Part shown: positions 17,038-25,650 of the stretch, piece by piece
How the letters are laid out: each line of letters starts with the position of its first letter
How positions within the stretch are numbered: the first letter of the stretch is position 1
DNA from: Candidatus Azophilus lithoversatilis
Lineage (GTDB): Bacteria > Pseudomonadota > Gammaproteobacteria > Pseudomonadales > Azotimanducaceae
Direction: 5' to 3'
DNA: 57,431 nt
NCBI GenBank assembly: GCA_028278675.1
Contig: JAQAJJ010000022.1
Location: 1-57,431, forward strand
Notes under the pieces: model-generated
What the model was told of the DNA's origin: nothing
Database searches by the model: none
What the model saw: only the letters and a program-made list of their open reading frames with translations
Position numbers and translations under genes: made by a program

Positions 17038-18212
17038 CGGGAATGCTGTCAGCCGCCGATGAGGCGGCGGCCCTTGAACGGCTGCACGAACTCAAGTGCA
17101 CCGACGGCCTGCCCGTGGTGGTGCCGACCGAGGCGCGGGTGGCGCGCATGGCGCTGGCCAGCGGCTTGGACCGGGACTTGGCGCTCGGCGAGATGGGGCC
17201 GGGCAAGGGCATCGCAACGGTGGAGAAAGTGGCCGTCGCCGCGGTCATGGCGGGCTGCCTACCGGACTACATGCCGTTGGTCGTGGCCTCGGTCAAGGCG
17301 GTGCTCGACCCGCGCTTCGATCTCACCGAGATGCAGGCGACCACCCATTGCACTGCGCCCCTGATCCTAATCAACGGTCCGGCTCGGCACAGCATCGGCC
17401 CCATCGCCTGCGGCTTCGGCGCCTTGGGTCCCGGCCACCGCGCCAACGCCAGCATCGGACGCGCCCTGCGCCTGGCGATGATCAACATCGGCGGCGGCCG
17501 CCCCGGCGAGTCCGACATGGCGCTGCTCGGCCATCCCGGCAAGTTCACTTACTGCTTGGGAGAGGATGAAGAGGCCAGTCCCTTTCCGCCTCTGCACGTC
17601 GATCTCGGCTTCGCCCCGGAGGACAGCACGGTGACCGTCATCGGCGCTGAAGCGCCCCACTCGGTGCTGTTCAGCGGCGACCGCGACGACCCCGAGAGCG
17701 CTAACCGACTGCTGGAGTGCCTCGCCATTGGGCTGGCCAACATCGTCACCAACAACGCCGTGCTGACTGGGGGCGCTGCCATCGTGCTGCTCAATCCCGA
17801 ACACGCCGCCGTGCTGGCGGACGCCGGCCTGACCCGGCGCCGCATCGCCGAACGCCTGCACGGCCTGTGCGCCCACTCGCCGGACGAGCTGGCGCGCTAC
17901 GCCGCTGCCTTCGCGCCCCGGCGGGGCCAATCCGCCGGCAGCCGCCGCCGAAGCTGTTTCACCAGCCCCGACGACATTCTGATTGCGGTGGCCGGCGGCA
18001 CCGGCCTCTATTCCATGGTCATGCCCACCTGGTGCGGCGGTCCGCACCGCAACCGGGCCGTCAGCGTCGTGGTGGAGACGGACCAATTTTGCGAAATTCC
18101 ATCCGAAGGCCCGCCTTCTTTCCGTGATCGCGGGACAGGGTTGCAACATGAGTCAACTTCTGCGCCCAGCGACCGCTCTCCGATCAGACTGAGACATAAC
18201 CCCTTTAGGTGA
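17034..18212 (+). CDS. Conserved protein of unknown function, coupled to the UGSC selenoprotein
   Basis: 392 residues from TTG 17034 (ATG 17043 is an alternative). The start overlaps the selenoprotein stop (TTGA), so both are made together. No known fold recognised. Notable segments are GLPVVVPTEARV, QATTHCTAPLILINGP, GRALRLAMINIGGGRPGESDMALLGHPGKFTYCLGED and LIAVAGGTGLYSMVMPTWCGGPHRNRAVS; the Cys in TTHC, TYC and TWCGG are candidates for redox partnership or metal binding. The last 40 or so residues are encoded by a copy of the dispersed repeat (18119-18174), so the original C-terminus has probably been replaced. Confidence 0.75.
   Translation: MTGMLSAADEAAALERLHELKCTDGLPVVVPTEARVARMALASGLDRDLALGEMGPGKGIATVEKVAVAAVMAGCLPDYMPLVVASVKAVLDPRFDLTEMQATTHCTAPLILINGPARHSIGPIACGFGALGPGHRANASIGRALRLAMINIGGGRPGESDMALLGHPGKFTYCLGEDEEASPFPPLHVDLGFAPEDSTVTVIGAEAPHSVLFSGDRDDPESANRLLECLAIGLANIVTNNAVLTGGAAIVLLNPEHAAVLADAGLTRRRIAERLHGLCAHSPDELARYAAAFAPRRGQSAGSRRRSCFTSPDDILIAVAGGTGLYSMVMPTWCGGPHRNRAVSVVVETDQFCEIPSEGPPSFRDRGTGLQHESTSAPSDRSPIRLRHNPFR
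18119..18174 (+). repeat. Dispersed 3'-end repeat, copy 1
   Basis: Reads GTGATCGCGGGACAGGG, TTGCAACATGAGTCAACTT, CTGCGCCCAGCGACCG in order. The blocks GATCGCGGGA, GGTTGC, ATGAGTCAACTTCTGCGCCC and GCGACC recur at 46633-46692 (reverse strand) with few changes. Here the copy lies inside the 3' end of the coding frame at 17034-18212. Confidence 0.8.
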
Positions 18213-18216
18213 CCCC

Positions 18217-19539
18217 ATGAGCAGCGCGTACCAAAGTCTCCGCGAAAAAGCCGAAGGCATCCGGGCCTCCCAGCGGCAGAGCCGCCGCCGCCAGCGCTTT
18301 CCGATCGACCTGAATCTCGACCCCAACGACATTCCGCTCGACGAGCTCAACGTCGCCAACCCGGAGCTGTTCAAGCACGACGCCTTCGCGCCCTACTTCG
18401 CCCGCCTGCGCGCCGAAGCACCAGTGCATTACTGCAGGGACAGCCAGTACGGTCCCTACTGGTCCATCACCCGCTACCGGGACATCGTCGCCATCGAAAA
18501 GGCCCACGGCATCTTCTCATCGGGCTACGGCTTCGGGGGCGTCACCATCCAGGGCACGCCGCAGGCGGCGTCGGAAACCCCGATGTTCATCGAGATGGAT
18601 CCCCCCAAACACGACGTCCAGCGCAAGGCCGTGGCACCGCGCTTCACCCAGCGCAGTCTGGTGGAGCTTGAAGCCCTGATCCGCGAGCGGGCCGCGAGCA
18701 TCCTCGACGGCCTGCCCCGCAACGAGACCTTCGATTGGGTGCGCCACGTCTCGGTCGAGCTGACCGGACGCATGCTCGCCAGCCTCTTCGGCCTGCCCCA
18801 GGAGGAGCGCCATCGGTTGATCCGCTGGTCCAACATCTTCAGCAACGGCGACAATCCCGAACTGGTCGCGTCAACCGGCGACTACTACGAGGCGCTCGCC
18901 GAATGCGGCGACTACTTCCAAGCGGTTTGGGCCGACCGCCAGCAGCAGGCGCCGAGCGGCGACCTGATCTCGATGCTGGCCCACGGCAGCCAAACGGCCG
19001 ACATGGGACCCAAGGAACTGCTCGGCAACGTGGTGCTGCTGCTGGTCGGCGGCAACGACACCACGCGCAACTCCATCAGCGGCGGGGTGCTGGCGCTGAA
19101 CGAAAACCCCGCCGAGTACGCCAAGCTGCGCCGTGACCCCGGCCTCATCCCCAAAATGGTGCCGGAGATCATCCGCTGGCAGACGCCGCTGACCAACATG
19201 CGGCGCACGGCCATCCGGGATGTGGTGTTCGGCGGACAGACCATCCGCGCCATGGACACGGTCATCATCTGGTACATCTCCGGCAACCGCGACGAGGAAG
19301 CCATCGACCGGGCTGGCGAGTTCATCATCGACCGGCCACGGCCCCGGGAGCACCTGTCGTTTGGCTTCGGCATCCATCGCTGCCTCGGCAACCGACTGGC
19401 CGAAATGCAGTTGCGGGTGCTTTGGGAGGAGATCATGCGGCGCTGCCCGAACATCGAAGCGACCGGGCCGCCGGAACGGGCCAATTCGGTTCTGTTTCGA
19501 GCCATCAACCGGCTGCCGGTGCGCATCCGCGAGGCCTGA
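18217..19539 (+). CDS. Cytochrome P450, CYP153-like alkane/fatty-acid hydroxylase
   Basis: 440 residues, soluble class. The I-helix motif is LLLVGGNDTTRN, the ExxR motif EIIRWQTP, and the haem-binding motif FGFGIHRCLG with Cys389. AMDTVIIWYISGNRDEE, EFIIDRPRPREHLSFGFG and NRLAEMQLRVLWEEI are strongly like CYP153, which terminally hydroxylates alkanes, alcohols or fatty acids using a ferredoxin and reductase. No ferredoxin or reductase gene is next to it. It starts 4 bp after the preceding gene. The stop overlaps the ATG of a truncated second P450. Confidence 0.88.
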   Translation: MSSAYQSLREKAEGIRASQRQSRRRQRFPIDLNLDPNDIPLDELNVANPELFKHDAFAPYFARLRAEAPVHYCRDSQYGPYWSITRYRDIVAIEKAHGIFSSGYGFGGVTIQGTPQAASETPMFIEMDPPKHDVQRKAVAPRFTQRSLVELEALIRERAASILDGLPRNETFDWVRHVSVELTGRMLASLFGLPQEERHRLIRWSNIFSNGDNPELVASTGDYYEALAECGDYFQAVWADRQQQAPSGDLISMLAHGSQTADMGPKELLGNVVLLLVGGNDTTRNSISGGVLALNENPAEYAKLRRDPGLIPKMVPEIIRWQTPLTNMRRTAIRDVVFGGQTIRAMDTVIIWYISGNRDEEAIDRAGEFIIDRPRPREHLSFGFGIHRCLGNRLAEMQLRVLWEEIMRRCPNIEATGPPERANSVLFRAINRLPVRIREA

Positions 19540-19730
19540 TGGAAGTCGGGAACTTCGATCTCGCTGACCCACCACCCGGCTTCGCCGATGATCCGTTTCC
19601 TTGGTACGCCGCCTTGCAGGCGCACTCCCCCTTGGACGTGGCGGCTTGGACCGGCAGCTCGGCGCCGTGCAAGTACGGTCTCGCCCGCTTCAACGCCATG
19701 AGGCTTGCAAAGCGGTTCAGTCCGCCGTAA
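19539..19730 (+). pseudogene. Truncated N-terminus of a second P450
   Basis: Starting in an ATG that overlaps the P450 stop by 1 bp, the frame reads MEVGNFDLADPPPGFADDPF, then PWYAALQAHSPLDV, the usual opening of bacterial P450s (FDLxDPxxxxDPyxxYaaLRxxaPV). After about 33 residues the likeness ends and the frame stops at 19728. A former neighbouring P450 has been almost wholly deleted; sequence up to 19800 looks like unrelated scrap. Confidence 0.55.
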
Positions 19731-19803
19731 ACAGTCTTCATCCGCCTACCCCCATTTGAATTCCAGCTGCGTCCCCATTTACTTTCAACCCAAGGAACCC
19801 GCC

Positions 19804-20943
19804 ATGATGAACTCAAGAGTCTGCGAGATGCTCGGCATCGAATTCCCACTGTTCGCCTTCAGCCATTGCCGTGACGTGGTGGCGGAGGTCAGCAAGGCCG
19901 GGGGCTTCGGCGTGCTCGGCGGCGCCGGCCACACGCCGGAAAGCCTGGACATCGAACTCAATTGGATCGACGAGCAGGTCAACGGGGCGCCCTACGGGGT
20001 CGATATCATCGTGCCCACCAGCATGGACGCCAAGGAAGGCGGACTGACGCCGGAGGAGGTCGAGGCGCGCATTCCCCCGGAGCACAAGGCCTACGTTGAG
20101 GGCGTATTGGCCACCAACGGCATCGACTCCAGCGATCTCTGGCAGCGCAGCCCCGGCGACGGCTACGGCGACAGCATGCGCGAACAGGGCGCGGCGCTGG
20201 TCATGGATGCCGCCTTCGAGCACCCCATCAAGCTCATCGTCAACGCCCTCGGGGTGCCGCCGCCCGCCATGATGGAACGGGCGCGGGCCGCGGGCGTGCC
20301 GGTGGGCGCACTGACGGGCGCTCGGGAGCATGCCATCAAGCATGCCGAAGCCGGGGTGGACATTCTGGTGGTGGCCGGCACCGAAGCGGGCGGGCACTGC
20401 GGGGAAGTCTCCACCTTGGTGCTGGTGCCGGAGGTGGTGGACGCGGTCAAGCCCTACGGCGACCTCCCGGTACTGGCCGCCGGCGGCATCGTCACCGGGC
20501 GACAAATGGCGGCCTGCATGGCGATGGGCGCGGCCGGGGCCTGGACCGGCTCGGTGTGGCTGACCACCGCCGAGGCCGAGACCACCCCTTCCGTGAAGGA
20601 GAAGATGCTGGCCGCCAACTCCCGGCAAACCGTGCGCTCGCGCAGCCGCACCGGCAAGTACACCCGCCAACTGCGCTCGGCTTGGACCGACGCCTGGCAG
20701 GACGAAAACGCGCCCGACCCCTTGCCGATGCCGCTGCAAAGCCTGGTCAGCGAGCCGGCGCTCAGAAAGATCGACAAGCTCGCCGAGGGCGGCGACCCGG
20801 CGGCCAAGCGGCTCGCCACCTACTGGGTGGGACAGGGCGTGGGATTGATGAACAATCCCACCTCGGTGCGCAACGTGGTCTTCGAATTCATGGAGGACTT
20901 CGCCCAAGCCGCCGAACGGCTGGGTGGACTATTCGAGGACTGA
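19804..20943 (+). CDS. Nitronate monooxygenase-like FMN protein
   Basis: 379 residues from ATG 19804, preceded by AAGGAA 8 bp upstream; an in-frame codon at 19705 would add an unlikely N-terminus. A TIM-barrel flavoprotein of the NPD/NMO type: GIEFPLFAFSHCRDVVAEVSKAGGFGVLGG at the start, VVAGTEAGGHCGEVSTLVLVPEV (substrate-phosphate loop), and VLAAGGIVTGRQMAACMAMGAAGAWTGS (FMN phosphate site). Nitronates are detoxified by family members, but enoyl reductases share the fold. Behind the P450, it may belong to the same catabolic unit. Confidence 0.82.
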   Translation: MMNSRVCEMLGIEFPLFAFSHCRDVVAEVSKAGGFGVLGGAGHTPESLDIELNWIDEQVNGAPYGVDIIVPTSMDAKEGGLTPEEVEARIPPEHKAYVEGVLATNGIDSSDLWQRSPGDGYGDSMREQGAALVMDAAFEHPIKLIVNALGVPPPAMMERARAAGVPVGALTGAREHAIKHAEAGVDILVVAGTEAGGHCGEVSTLVLVPEVVDAVKPYGDLPVLAAGGIVTGRQMAACMAMGAAGAWTGSVWLTTAEAETTPSVKEKMLAANSRQTVRSRSRTGKYTRQLRSAWTDAWQDENAPDPLPMPLQSLVSEPALRKIDKLAEGGDPAAKRLATYWVGQGVGLMNNPTSVRNVVFEFMEDFAQAAERLGGLFED

Positions 20944-20985
20944 ATCCAATCCATTGATTTAGAGCCGAATTCCTGTTTCCAAATT

Positions 20986-21110
20986 GAGGGCGGACGCCCT
21001 CGGTCCAGGGGATGGTGCCAGGGTCGGCGTGGTGCCTCGGATCGAGGGCAGCACGAACCGACACGAACCGGAGGTTCGCGTTCGCGCCCTCGGACGGCGC
21101 GAAGCGCCGT
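20986..21110. repeat. Cluster of three perfect hairpins (BIME-like)
   Basis: Between convergent genes: GAGGGC-GGAC-GCCCTC at 20986-21001, CGAACC-GGA-GGTTCG at 21064-21078 and ACGGCGC-GAA-GCGCCGT at 21094-21110. Similar hairpins recur at 24051-24093 and 55812-55866. They could act as bidirectional terminators or mRNA 3' end stabilisers, or be non-autonomous mobile palindromes. Confidence 0.65.
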
Positions 21111-21152
21111 TGCTCCACGCTATTGACTTCCAGCAGGCAAAGCGCTTGCTCC

Positions 21153-21563
21153 CTAGCGAATGACGCCGTACACCCGCAACGGCTTGATGCGCAGAATGAC
21201 ACGCTGTTGATCGGCGAGCCAGCCGGGGAGGTCTTCCGGCTCCTCGTAGCCGGTGCCTTCGATAGCCTTGAACACCAGCCGGGTGGTGCGCACCAAGTCG
21301 GTTCGCTCGATGTCGCAGCGGCCTTCGACGGCGACGAAGTTGAAGGGTTCGTGGTTGCTGAGGGCGCATAGGTTGACGCGCTCATCGCGGGTGATGGAGG
21401 CATGCCGGAAGGTGGTTGCCGGGGTGCTGACCACCAGTTCATCCCCGTCCAAGGCGTAGGCCACCACGGCGCTCACCGGCCCGCCACTGCCCCGCAACGT
21501 GGTCAGTACCGCCCAGCGGTGGCCGCGCAGAAACTCATCCCACACTGGACTTTCTGAAATCAT
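21153..21563 (-). CDS. PPOX-class (FMN/F420) split-barrel protein
   Basis: 136 residues from ATG 21563. RWAVLTTLRGSGGPVSAVVAYALDGDELVVST, then RDERVNLCAL and FVAVEGRCDI, is the classical strand order of PPOX-class F420-dependent or FMN-binding proteins, with the R-K/R-x-N-L motif around residue 70. The enzyme probably reduces a small hydrophobic substrate. Third gene of a reverse operon after the secreted deaminase and the class IV aminotransferase, 16 bp behind the latter. Confidence 0.8.
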   Translation of the reverse strand: MISESPVWDEFLRGHRWAVLTTLRGSGGPVSAVVAYALDGDELVVSTPATTFRHASITRDERVNLCALSNHEPFNFVAVEGRCDIERTDLVRTTRLVFKAIEGTGYEEPEDLPGWLADQQRVILRIKPLRVYGVIR

Positions 21564-21579
21564 GGCTCGGATTCCTGCT

Positions 21580-22521
21580 TCAAGCGGCGGGTGCGCATGG
21601 GGTGAGCCAGTGCGCAAATTCCAGGTCGCGCCCGGCGACGATGGCGGCGAATCGATCCTGCAGCCGGACAGTCAAAGGACCCGGCTGGCCATCGCCAATT
21701 GGGGTCTCGTCGATTTGCGCCACTGGCGCGACCTGCCTTGAGGTTGAGCACAGGAACACCTCATCCGCGGCCACCAGTTCGGCAACGCTCAATTCCCGCT
21801 TTGCGCAAGGCAAGCCCATGGCCTCGGCCAGCTCCAGGACGTTGGACCGGGTGATGCCGAGCAGCACCCGCTCATCGCCCGGGGTCGCCAAGGCCCCGCC
21901 CGAGATGGCAAAGAGGTTGGCGGTCGGCGCCTCCGCCACGGCGCCCGACTCGTCGAGCAGCAGGATTTCGTCAAAGCCTTCGCGCCGCGCCCGCCATTTG
22001 GCGAAGGCCGGCCCGCTGTAGTTGGCCGCCATCTTGGCCTGCGGCGGCACGATGTCCTTGCGCCGGTTGCGAATGCGGCGCTCGATCTTGAGCTTGAGAG
22101 CGGCTGGGGTGCGCACCTCGCCAGGCTGGTGAGCGATGATGTCCGCCTGGTTGTCGTAGGCGGCGATGAAGACCGCCACATGGGGGTCCTGGGGCACCAG
22201 TTCGGCCTCCACCGACGCGATCAGGGCGCTGATCTTGAGCGAGGTGGCACCCGGATTGCGTCGCACTGTCTCGACGCAGGCTTGGACCAGTTCCGCCTCG
22301 CGATGGCCGAGCGGCAGACCCATGATGCGGCAGGTTTCAAACAGCCGCGCAACGTGCTCCGGCAGCTTCAGGATGGCGGGGCCGCCGGCCGTTTCGTGGA
22401 CGCTGAGATAGTCGAACGCCAAGGTGCCCCGCTGCAGGCTGTGGGCGAGAATGTGGACGGTGGCGTCCGCCCATGGGACAAACTCGCCATCCCGCCAAAT
22501 CATCCGGTCAGCCGTTGCCAT
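21580..22521 (-). CDS. Class IV (branched-chain-like) PLP aminotransferase
   Basis: 313 residues. VHILAHSLQRGTLAFDYLSVH opens the fold; the PLP lysine lies in IVPPQAKMAANYSGPAFAKW, and EILLLDESGAVAEAPTANLFAI and ITRSNVLELAEAMG are the IlvE/Dat signatures. It is closest to branched-chain aminotransferases, but D-amino acid transaminase or ADC lyase cannot be ruled out. Its start overlaps the stop of the secreted deaminase gene by 14 bp. Confidence 0.83.
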   Translation of the reverse strand: MATADRMIWRDGEFVPWADATVHILAHSLQRGTLAFDYLSVHETAGGPAILKLPEHVARLFETCRIMGLPLGHREAELVQACVETVRRNPGATSLKISALIASVEAELVPQDPHVAVFIAAYDNQADIIAHQPGEVRTPAALKLKIERRIRNRRKDIVPPQAKMAANYSGPAFAKWRARREGFDEILLLDESGAVAEAPTANLFAISGGALATPGDERVLLGITRSNVLELAEAMGLPCAKRELSVAELVAADEVFLCSTSRQVAPVAQIDETPIGDGQPGPLTVRLQDRFAAIVAGRDLEFAHWLTPCAPAA

Positions 22522-24016
22522 GAAAGACTAGCTTGTTCCTAGTGGTGCCATGAGGGTTCACCCCGACACTTTGGCTGCCCGGCGCACCGGTTGGCAAAGG
22601 CGGTGCGCACAGGCCATATCGCCGGCAAACGAAGCCTCGCCGCAGGGGTTGCACATCGTCGAGCAACGCCGGTCCGCGTCGCTGAAAGTCCGTCGCAAAT
22701 TCATCCATGCGCCGTTCGTATTCGGCGAGCAGCCGCGATTTCGAGGGTTGGTCCAGAAAACTGAACGCCAGGGAATTGCGGCCCAAGGCGCGCAGTTCCG
22801 CCCAAGTCAGCCCGTATTCGCGCACCGCCACGAAAAACTCGTCGGTGAGCGTGGAGTCCCACATGCCCCGGTCATCGGTGGACAGGGCCACTGGCACGCC
22901 GGTGCGCAGGTATTCGGGAAACGGATGCGCATCGAAGCCGTCCACGTAGCCCAGCAGCAGATTGGAGATCAGGTTGACCTCCACCAGATAGGGGCCGTGG
23001 CGGAAGCTGAGCAGGGTCGGCGCATCCTGAATGAGGTTGAGGCCGTGGCCAATCCGCTCCGCGCCGAGCAGCAGCGTATCACGCACATGGCTGTCGGGCC
23101 GCGCCGACTCGCCGGCGTGGATGGACAGGCGAACGCCGGGATAAGTCCGCCGGAGGTCGCGAAAGGTGTCCAGGAAGCGCAGCGGATGGCCGCGGTCGTG
23201 ATCTTCCCGCCCCACCAGGTTCACGGCTACGATGTCGGCGTGCTCGGCGGCCAACTGGTAGATTCGCCGCACAACCTGCTCCGCGTCCGGGTGGAAGCGC
23301 AGCGCGGATAGCTGCATGCGCACGGCCACGCCGGTTGCCCGGGCATCCGCCTGCGCCAGGCGCTGCCGATAGAGAACCAGCACTGCTTCGGGGTCCAGCG
23401 GCGTTCCGGTTCGGTCGAGGAAGCCGAACACCGGCACCTGCGGCTCAATGTAGGCCACGCCCTCATCCGCAAACGCCTGCATGTTGCGGTAGAGGATCTC
23501 CGCGACCACATGGGGATTGCGCAGCAGGTCGCCCAAGCGCTGCCAATGACGCTCGAAAAACTCATCCCGCCCCTCGTAGGGGGCATCTAAGCGAACACTG
23601 TTCATCCACGCCGCCCGCGCCTCGGCGTCCAAGGCGCCCAAGGCTTGGTATTCGTCCCGTTCGCACTCGCTTAAGGCCCCGAGGCGGTGCTGGTCCAAGG
23701 TGCGATAGAGCAACAGGTAGGCATCGGCTTGACCGGCATACACGGAGCAGTTGTCGATACGAGTCTTGACGTAGTAGGCAACCCCTTCAGCCGCCTCAGC
23801 CAAGGCGATTTCATGCAGCCATTCGGGAAACGCCGAGCCGGTCAGGTGCAGATGCAGGTCGCCGCCCTTCGGCATGGCGTAGAGAAAGCGATGCAAGACC
23901 GCGTCGGTCGCTTCACCCTTGAAGCGCTCAAACCATTCGCCAGCCAGCGACGCTGGCGCGCTGCCGACAAACGCCAGCAGCAGCACCAACGGGTTCAAAG
24001 TTCCACGCCGGTTCAT
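22508..24016 (-). CDS. Secreted adenosine deaminase (ADGF-like)
   Basis: 502 residues from ATG 24016; a signal peptide (RRGTLNPLVLLLAFVGSAPASLAGEW) ends near residue 26, so the enzyme is exported. MPKGGDLHLHLTGSAFPEW gives the HxH metal pair, LSIHAGESARPDSH the third His and catalytic Glu, AERIGHGLNL the substrate His, and ALSTDDRGMWDS the Asp pair. Size, signal peptide and the motifs match ADGF/CECR1-like extracellular adenosine deaminases, here in a bacterium. It probably makes inosine from outside adenosine. The C-terminal tail after about residue 455 is not conserved. Confidence 0.83.
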   Translation of the reverse strand: MNRRGTLNPLVLLLAFVGSAPASLAGEWFERFKGEATDAVLHRFLYAMPKGGDLHLHLTGSAFPEWLHEIALAEAAEGVAYYVKTRIDNCSVYAGQADAYLLLYRTLDQHRLGALSECERDEYQALGALDAEARAAWMNSVRLDAPYEGRDEFFERHWQRLGDLLRNPHVVAEILYRNMQAFADEGVAYIEPQVPVFGFLDRTGTPLDPEAVLVLYRQRLAQADARATGVAVRMQLSALRFHPDAEQVVRRIYQLAAEHADIVAVNLVGREDHDRGHPLRFLDTFRDLRRTYPGVRLSIHAGESARPDSHVRDTLLLGAERIGHGLNLIQDAPTLLSFRHGPYLVEVNLISNLLLGYVDGFDAHPFPEYLRTGVPVALSTDDRGMWDSTLTDEFFVAVREYGLTWAELRALGRNSLAFSFLDQPSKSRLLAEYERRMDEFATDFQRRGPALLDDVQPLRRGFVCRRYGLCAPPLPTGAPGSQSVGVNPHGTTRNKLVFHGNG

Positions 24017-24050
24017 GGGCGGCGATTGTATGGAAGTTTGGTGGTTTAGG

Positions 24051-24093
24051 GCGAGGGCTGAACGCCCTCGCAACGGCGCTCGTGCAAAGCGCC
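24051..24093. repeat. Two tandem perfect hairpins (BIME-like)
   Basis: GCGAGGGC-TGAAC-GCCCTCGC at 24051-24071 is followed by GGCGCT and AGCGCC arms at 24075-24080 and 24088-24093. Core bases (GAGGGC/GCCCTC, then ACGGCGC) are shared with the cluster at 20986-21110. It lies just upstream of the deaminase start. Confidence 0.6.
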
Positions 24094-24162
24094 AGTCCCT
24101 TTCTCGAAGCGGGGAGTGGATGCGACTACAATGTGGGGCCTGCTCCAGGGAACCTGTGTCCC

Positions 24163-24549
24163 ATGTCCTATCTCAGCTTGGCCACCATTCACCTCGCCTC
24201 GGTGGCGCCCTGCTTCCTGATCGGCGCCTGGCTCTTGGCACGGCCCAAGGGCACGTCCATGCACAAGCTGCTCGGCCGCATCTACGCGGTGCTCATCCTC
24301 TTCACCGCGCTGGTCACGCTGGCCATGCCCGCCGAGGTGGGGCCGCGCTTGCTGAACCACTTCGGGTTCATCCACTTCTTCAGCTTTCTGGTGCTGACTG
24401 GCGTTCCCTTGGCTATTCGCGGCATCCGCCGCGGCGACATCAACGCCCATCGCGGCAACATGATCGGCGTGTACATCGGTGGCATTCTGATCGCCGGGTC
24501 GTTCACACTCATGCCGGGGCGGATGCTGCACGAGTGGCTGTTTGGGTAG
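24163..24549 (+). CDS. DUF2306 integral membrane protein
   Basis: 128 residues with four membrane helices. LATIHLASVAPCFLIGAWLL, then KGTSMHKLLGRIYAVLILFTALVTL, HFFSFLVLTGVPLAIRGIRRGD and HRGNMIGVYIGGILIAGSFTLMPGRMLH match the DUF2306 layout with conserved His. Function is unknown in the family. A -10-like TACAAT lies at 24126-24131. Start 24163 avoids an implausible 27-residue extension from 24082. Confidence 0.75.
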   Translation: MSYLSLATIHLASVAPCFLIGAWLLARPKGTSMHKLLGRIYAVLILFTALVTLAMPAEVGPRLLNHFGFIHFFSFLVLTGVPLAIRGIRRGDINAHRGNMIGVYIGGILIAGSFTLMPGRMLHEWLFG

Positions 24550-24586
24550 CTGGTTCTGGCGCGATTCGGACGGCGCCTTCAGGCAG

Positions 24587-25549
24587 CTAAAGGCTGTTCA
24601 AGTATCCATAGCCCCGAGTGATGGCTTGGATCGGCTCCGGCGAAACGTCAACTTCCACGAAGCGGTGGGCGACGCTGGTCTCGTCCAATGCGGCCAGGAC
24701 CGGGCCGAAGTCGGTCGGTCCGGTGCCGGGTTCGACGAGTTGCGCCTGTATCGAACCGGCTTGGGCCTGCGAATCGGGTTCGCCCTTGACGACTGGCAAG
24801 CGCGGCGGAGCGTGGTCCTTCAGGTGAACGGCAATGACCCGCCCCGCATAGCCGTTCAGGACCTGCAGCGGATCGACGTCGGCAACCAGCGCCCAGCCGA
24901 TGTCCAGCTCGATCTTGACCAGCTCCGCATCCGCTTGTGAGAACAGGTAGTCGAAGGCGTTTTCGTCACCAAGGTCCGCAAACTCCATTTGGTGATTGTG
25001 GTAGCCGAAGCCCATGCCGCTGGTCTTGGCCAGTTCGCCTTGGCGGTTCAGCCGCTCGGCAATGGCGTCGAGCTGGCCGCGGCCCGTCACGCCGAGCATC
25101 CGGAACTGGCCGTCCGCAAACGACGCGAATTCCGGCGCCATCGGGACGACGAGGTGGCGAACCCCGACTTGCCCCGCGAGCTCGGCGAGCTCGGCGATGT
25201 TCATTGCATCGCCCCGGATGTGCGCTAGGGGTGCGCGCAAACCGGCGTCCTCGAGCGCGACGGCGAATTCCCTGGCGCTGAGGCCGAAGAGCGGCTTGTG
25301 GCCCTGAACTTCGCCACCCAAGCCGAACAGCTCGACCTCCCGGTAGCCGATCGCGGCAATTTCGGCGAGGGTGCGGCGCACATCCGAGCGCAATTGATCC
25401 CTAACCGTGTACAACTGCACGCCGAACACAGCTCCAGAGCGGTTCAGGGCACCCCGCCCTGCGTCGCCGGCGTATGCCGCCAGCATTTTACCGGCCCCCA
25501 GAAGCACCGTGCCGGCACTGGCCAATTTGATCATCGTTCTGCGCCGCAT
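24587..25549 (-). CDS. Exported TIM-barrel sugar isomerase/epimerase family protein
   Basis: 320 residues. The N-terminus MRRRTMIKLASAGTVLLGAG carries twin arginines and a hydrophobic segment, a Tat-like signal. GVQLYTVRDQLRSDVRRTLAEIAAIGYREVELFG starts the xylose-isomerase-like barrel; GFGYHNHQMEF, IELDIGW and VIAVHLKDH supply likely metal-binding residues. Tat-exported members of this family are often near GMC and DUF1080 genes, as here. The activity may be an isomerase or a 3-keto-glycoside-processing step; not known. Confidence 0.75.
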   Translation of the reverse strand: MRRRTMIKLASAGTVLLGAGKMLAAYAGDAGRGALNRSGAVFGVQLYTVRDQLRSDVRRTLAEIAAIGYREVELFGLGGEVQGHKPLFGLSAREFAVALEDAGLRAPLAHIRGDAMNIAELAELAGQVGVRHLVVPMAPEFASFADGQFRMLGVTGRGQLDAIAERLNRQGELAKTSGMGFGYHNHQMEFADLGDENAFDYLFSQADAELVKIELDIGWALVADVDPLQVLNGYAGRVIAVHLKDHAPPRLPVVKGEPDSQAQAGSIQAQLVEPGTGPTDFGPVLAALDETSVAHRFVEVDVSPEPIQAITRGYGYLNSL

Positions 25550-25650
25550 AAGCTCCCCTTTGGCAATCCACCGTTCTCAATCAGCGGTCCCGCGCCACAG
25601 CACAATCGCCCCATGTGCGGCCCCGCAAGACCATTCAACGCTTCCCCCTT

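Noticed and set aside
19813-20907. Long reverse ORF of 364 codons opposite the nitronate monooxygenase-like gene
   Set aside because: It is His/Gly/Arg-rich, typical antisense shadow of GC-rich coding DNA; the forward frame has clear family motifs.
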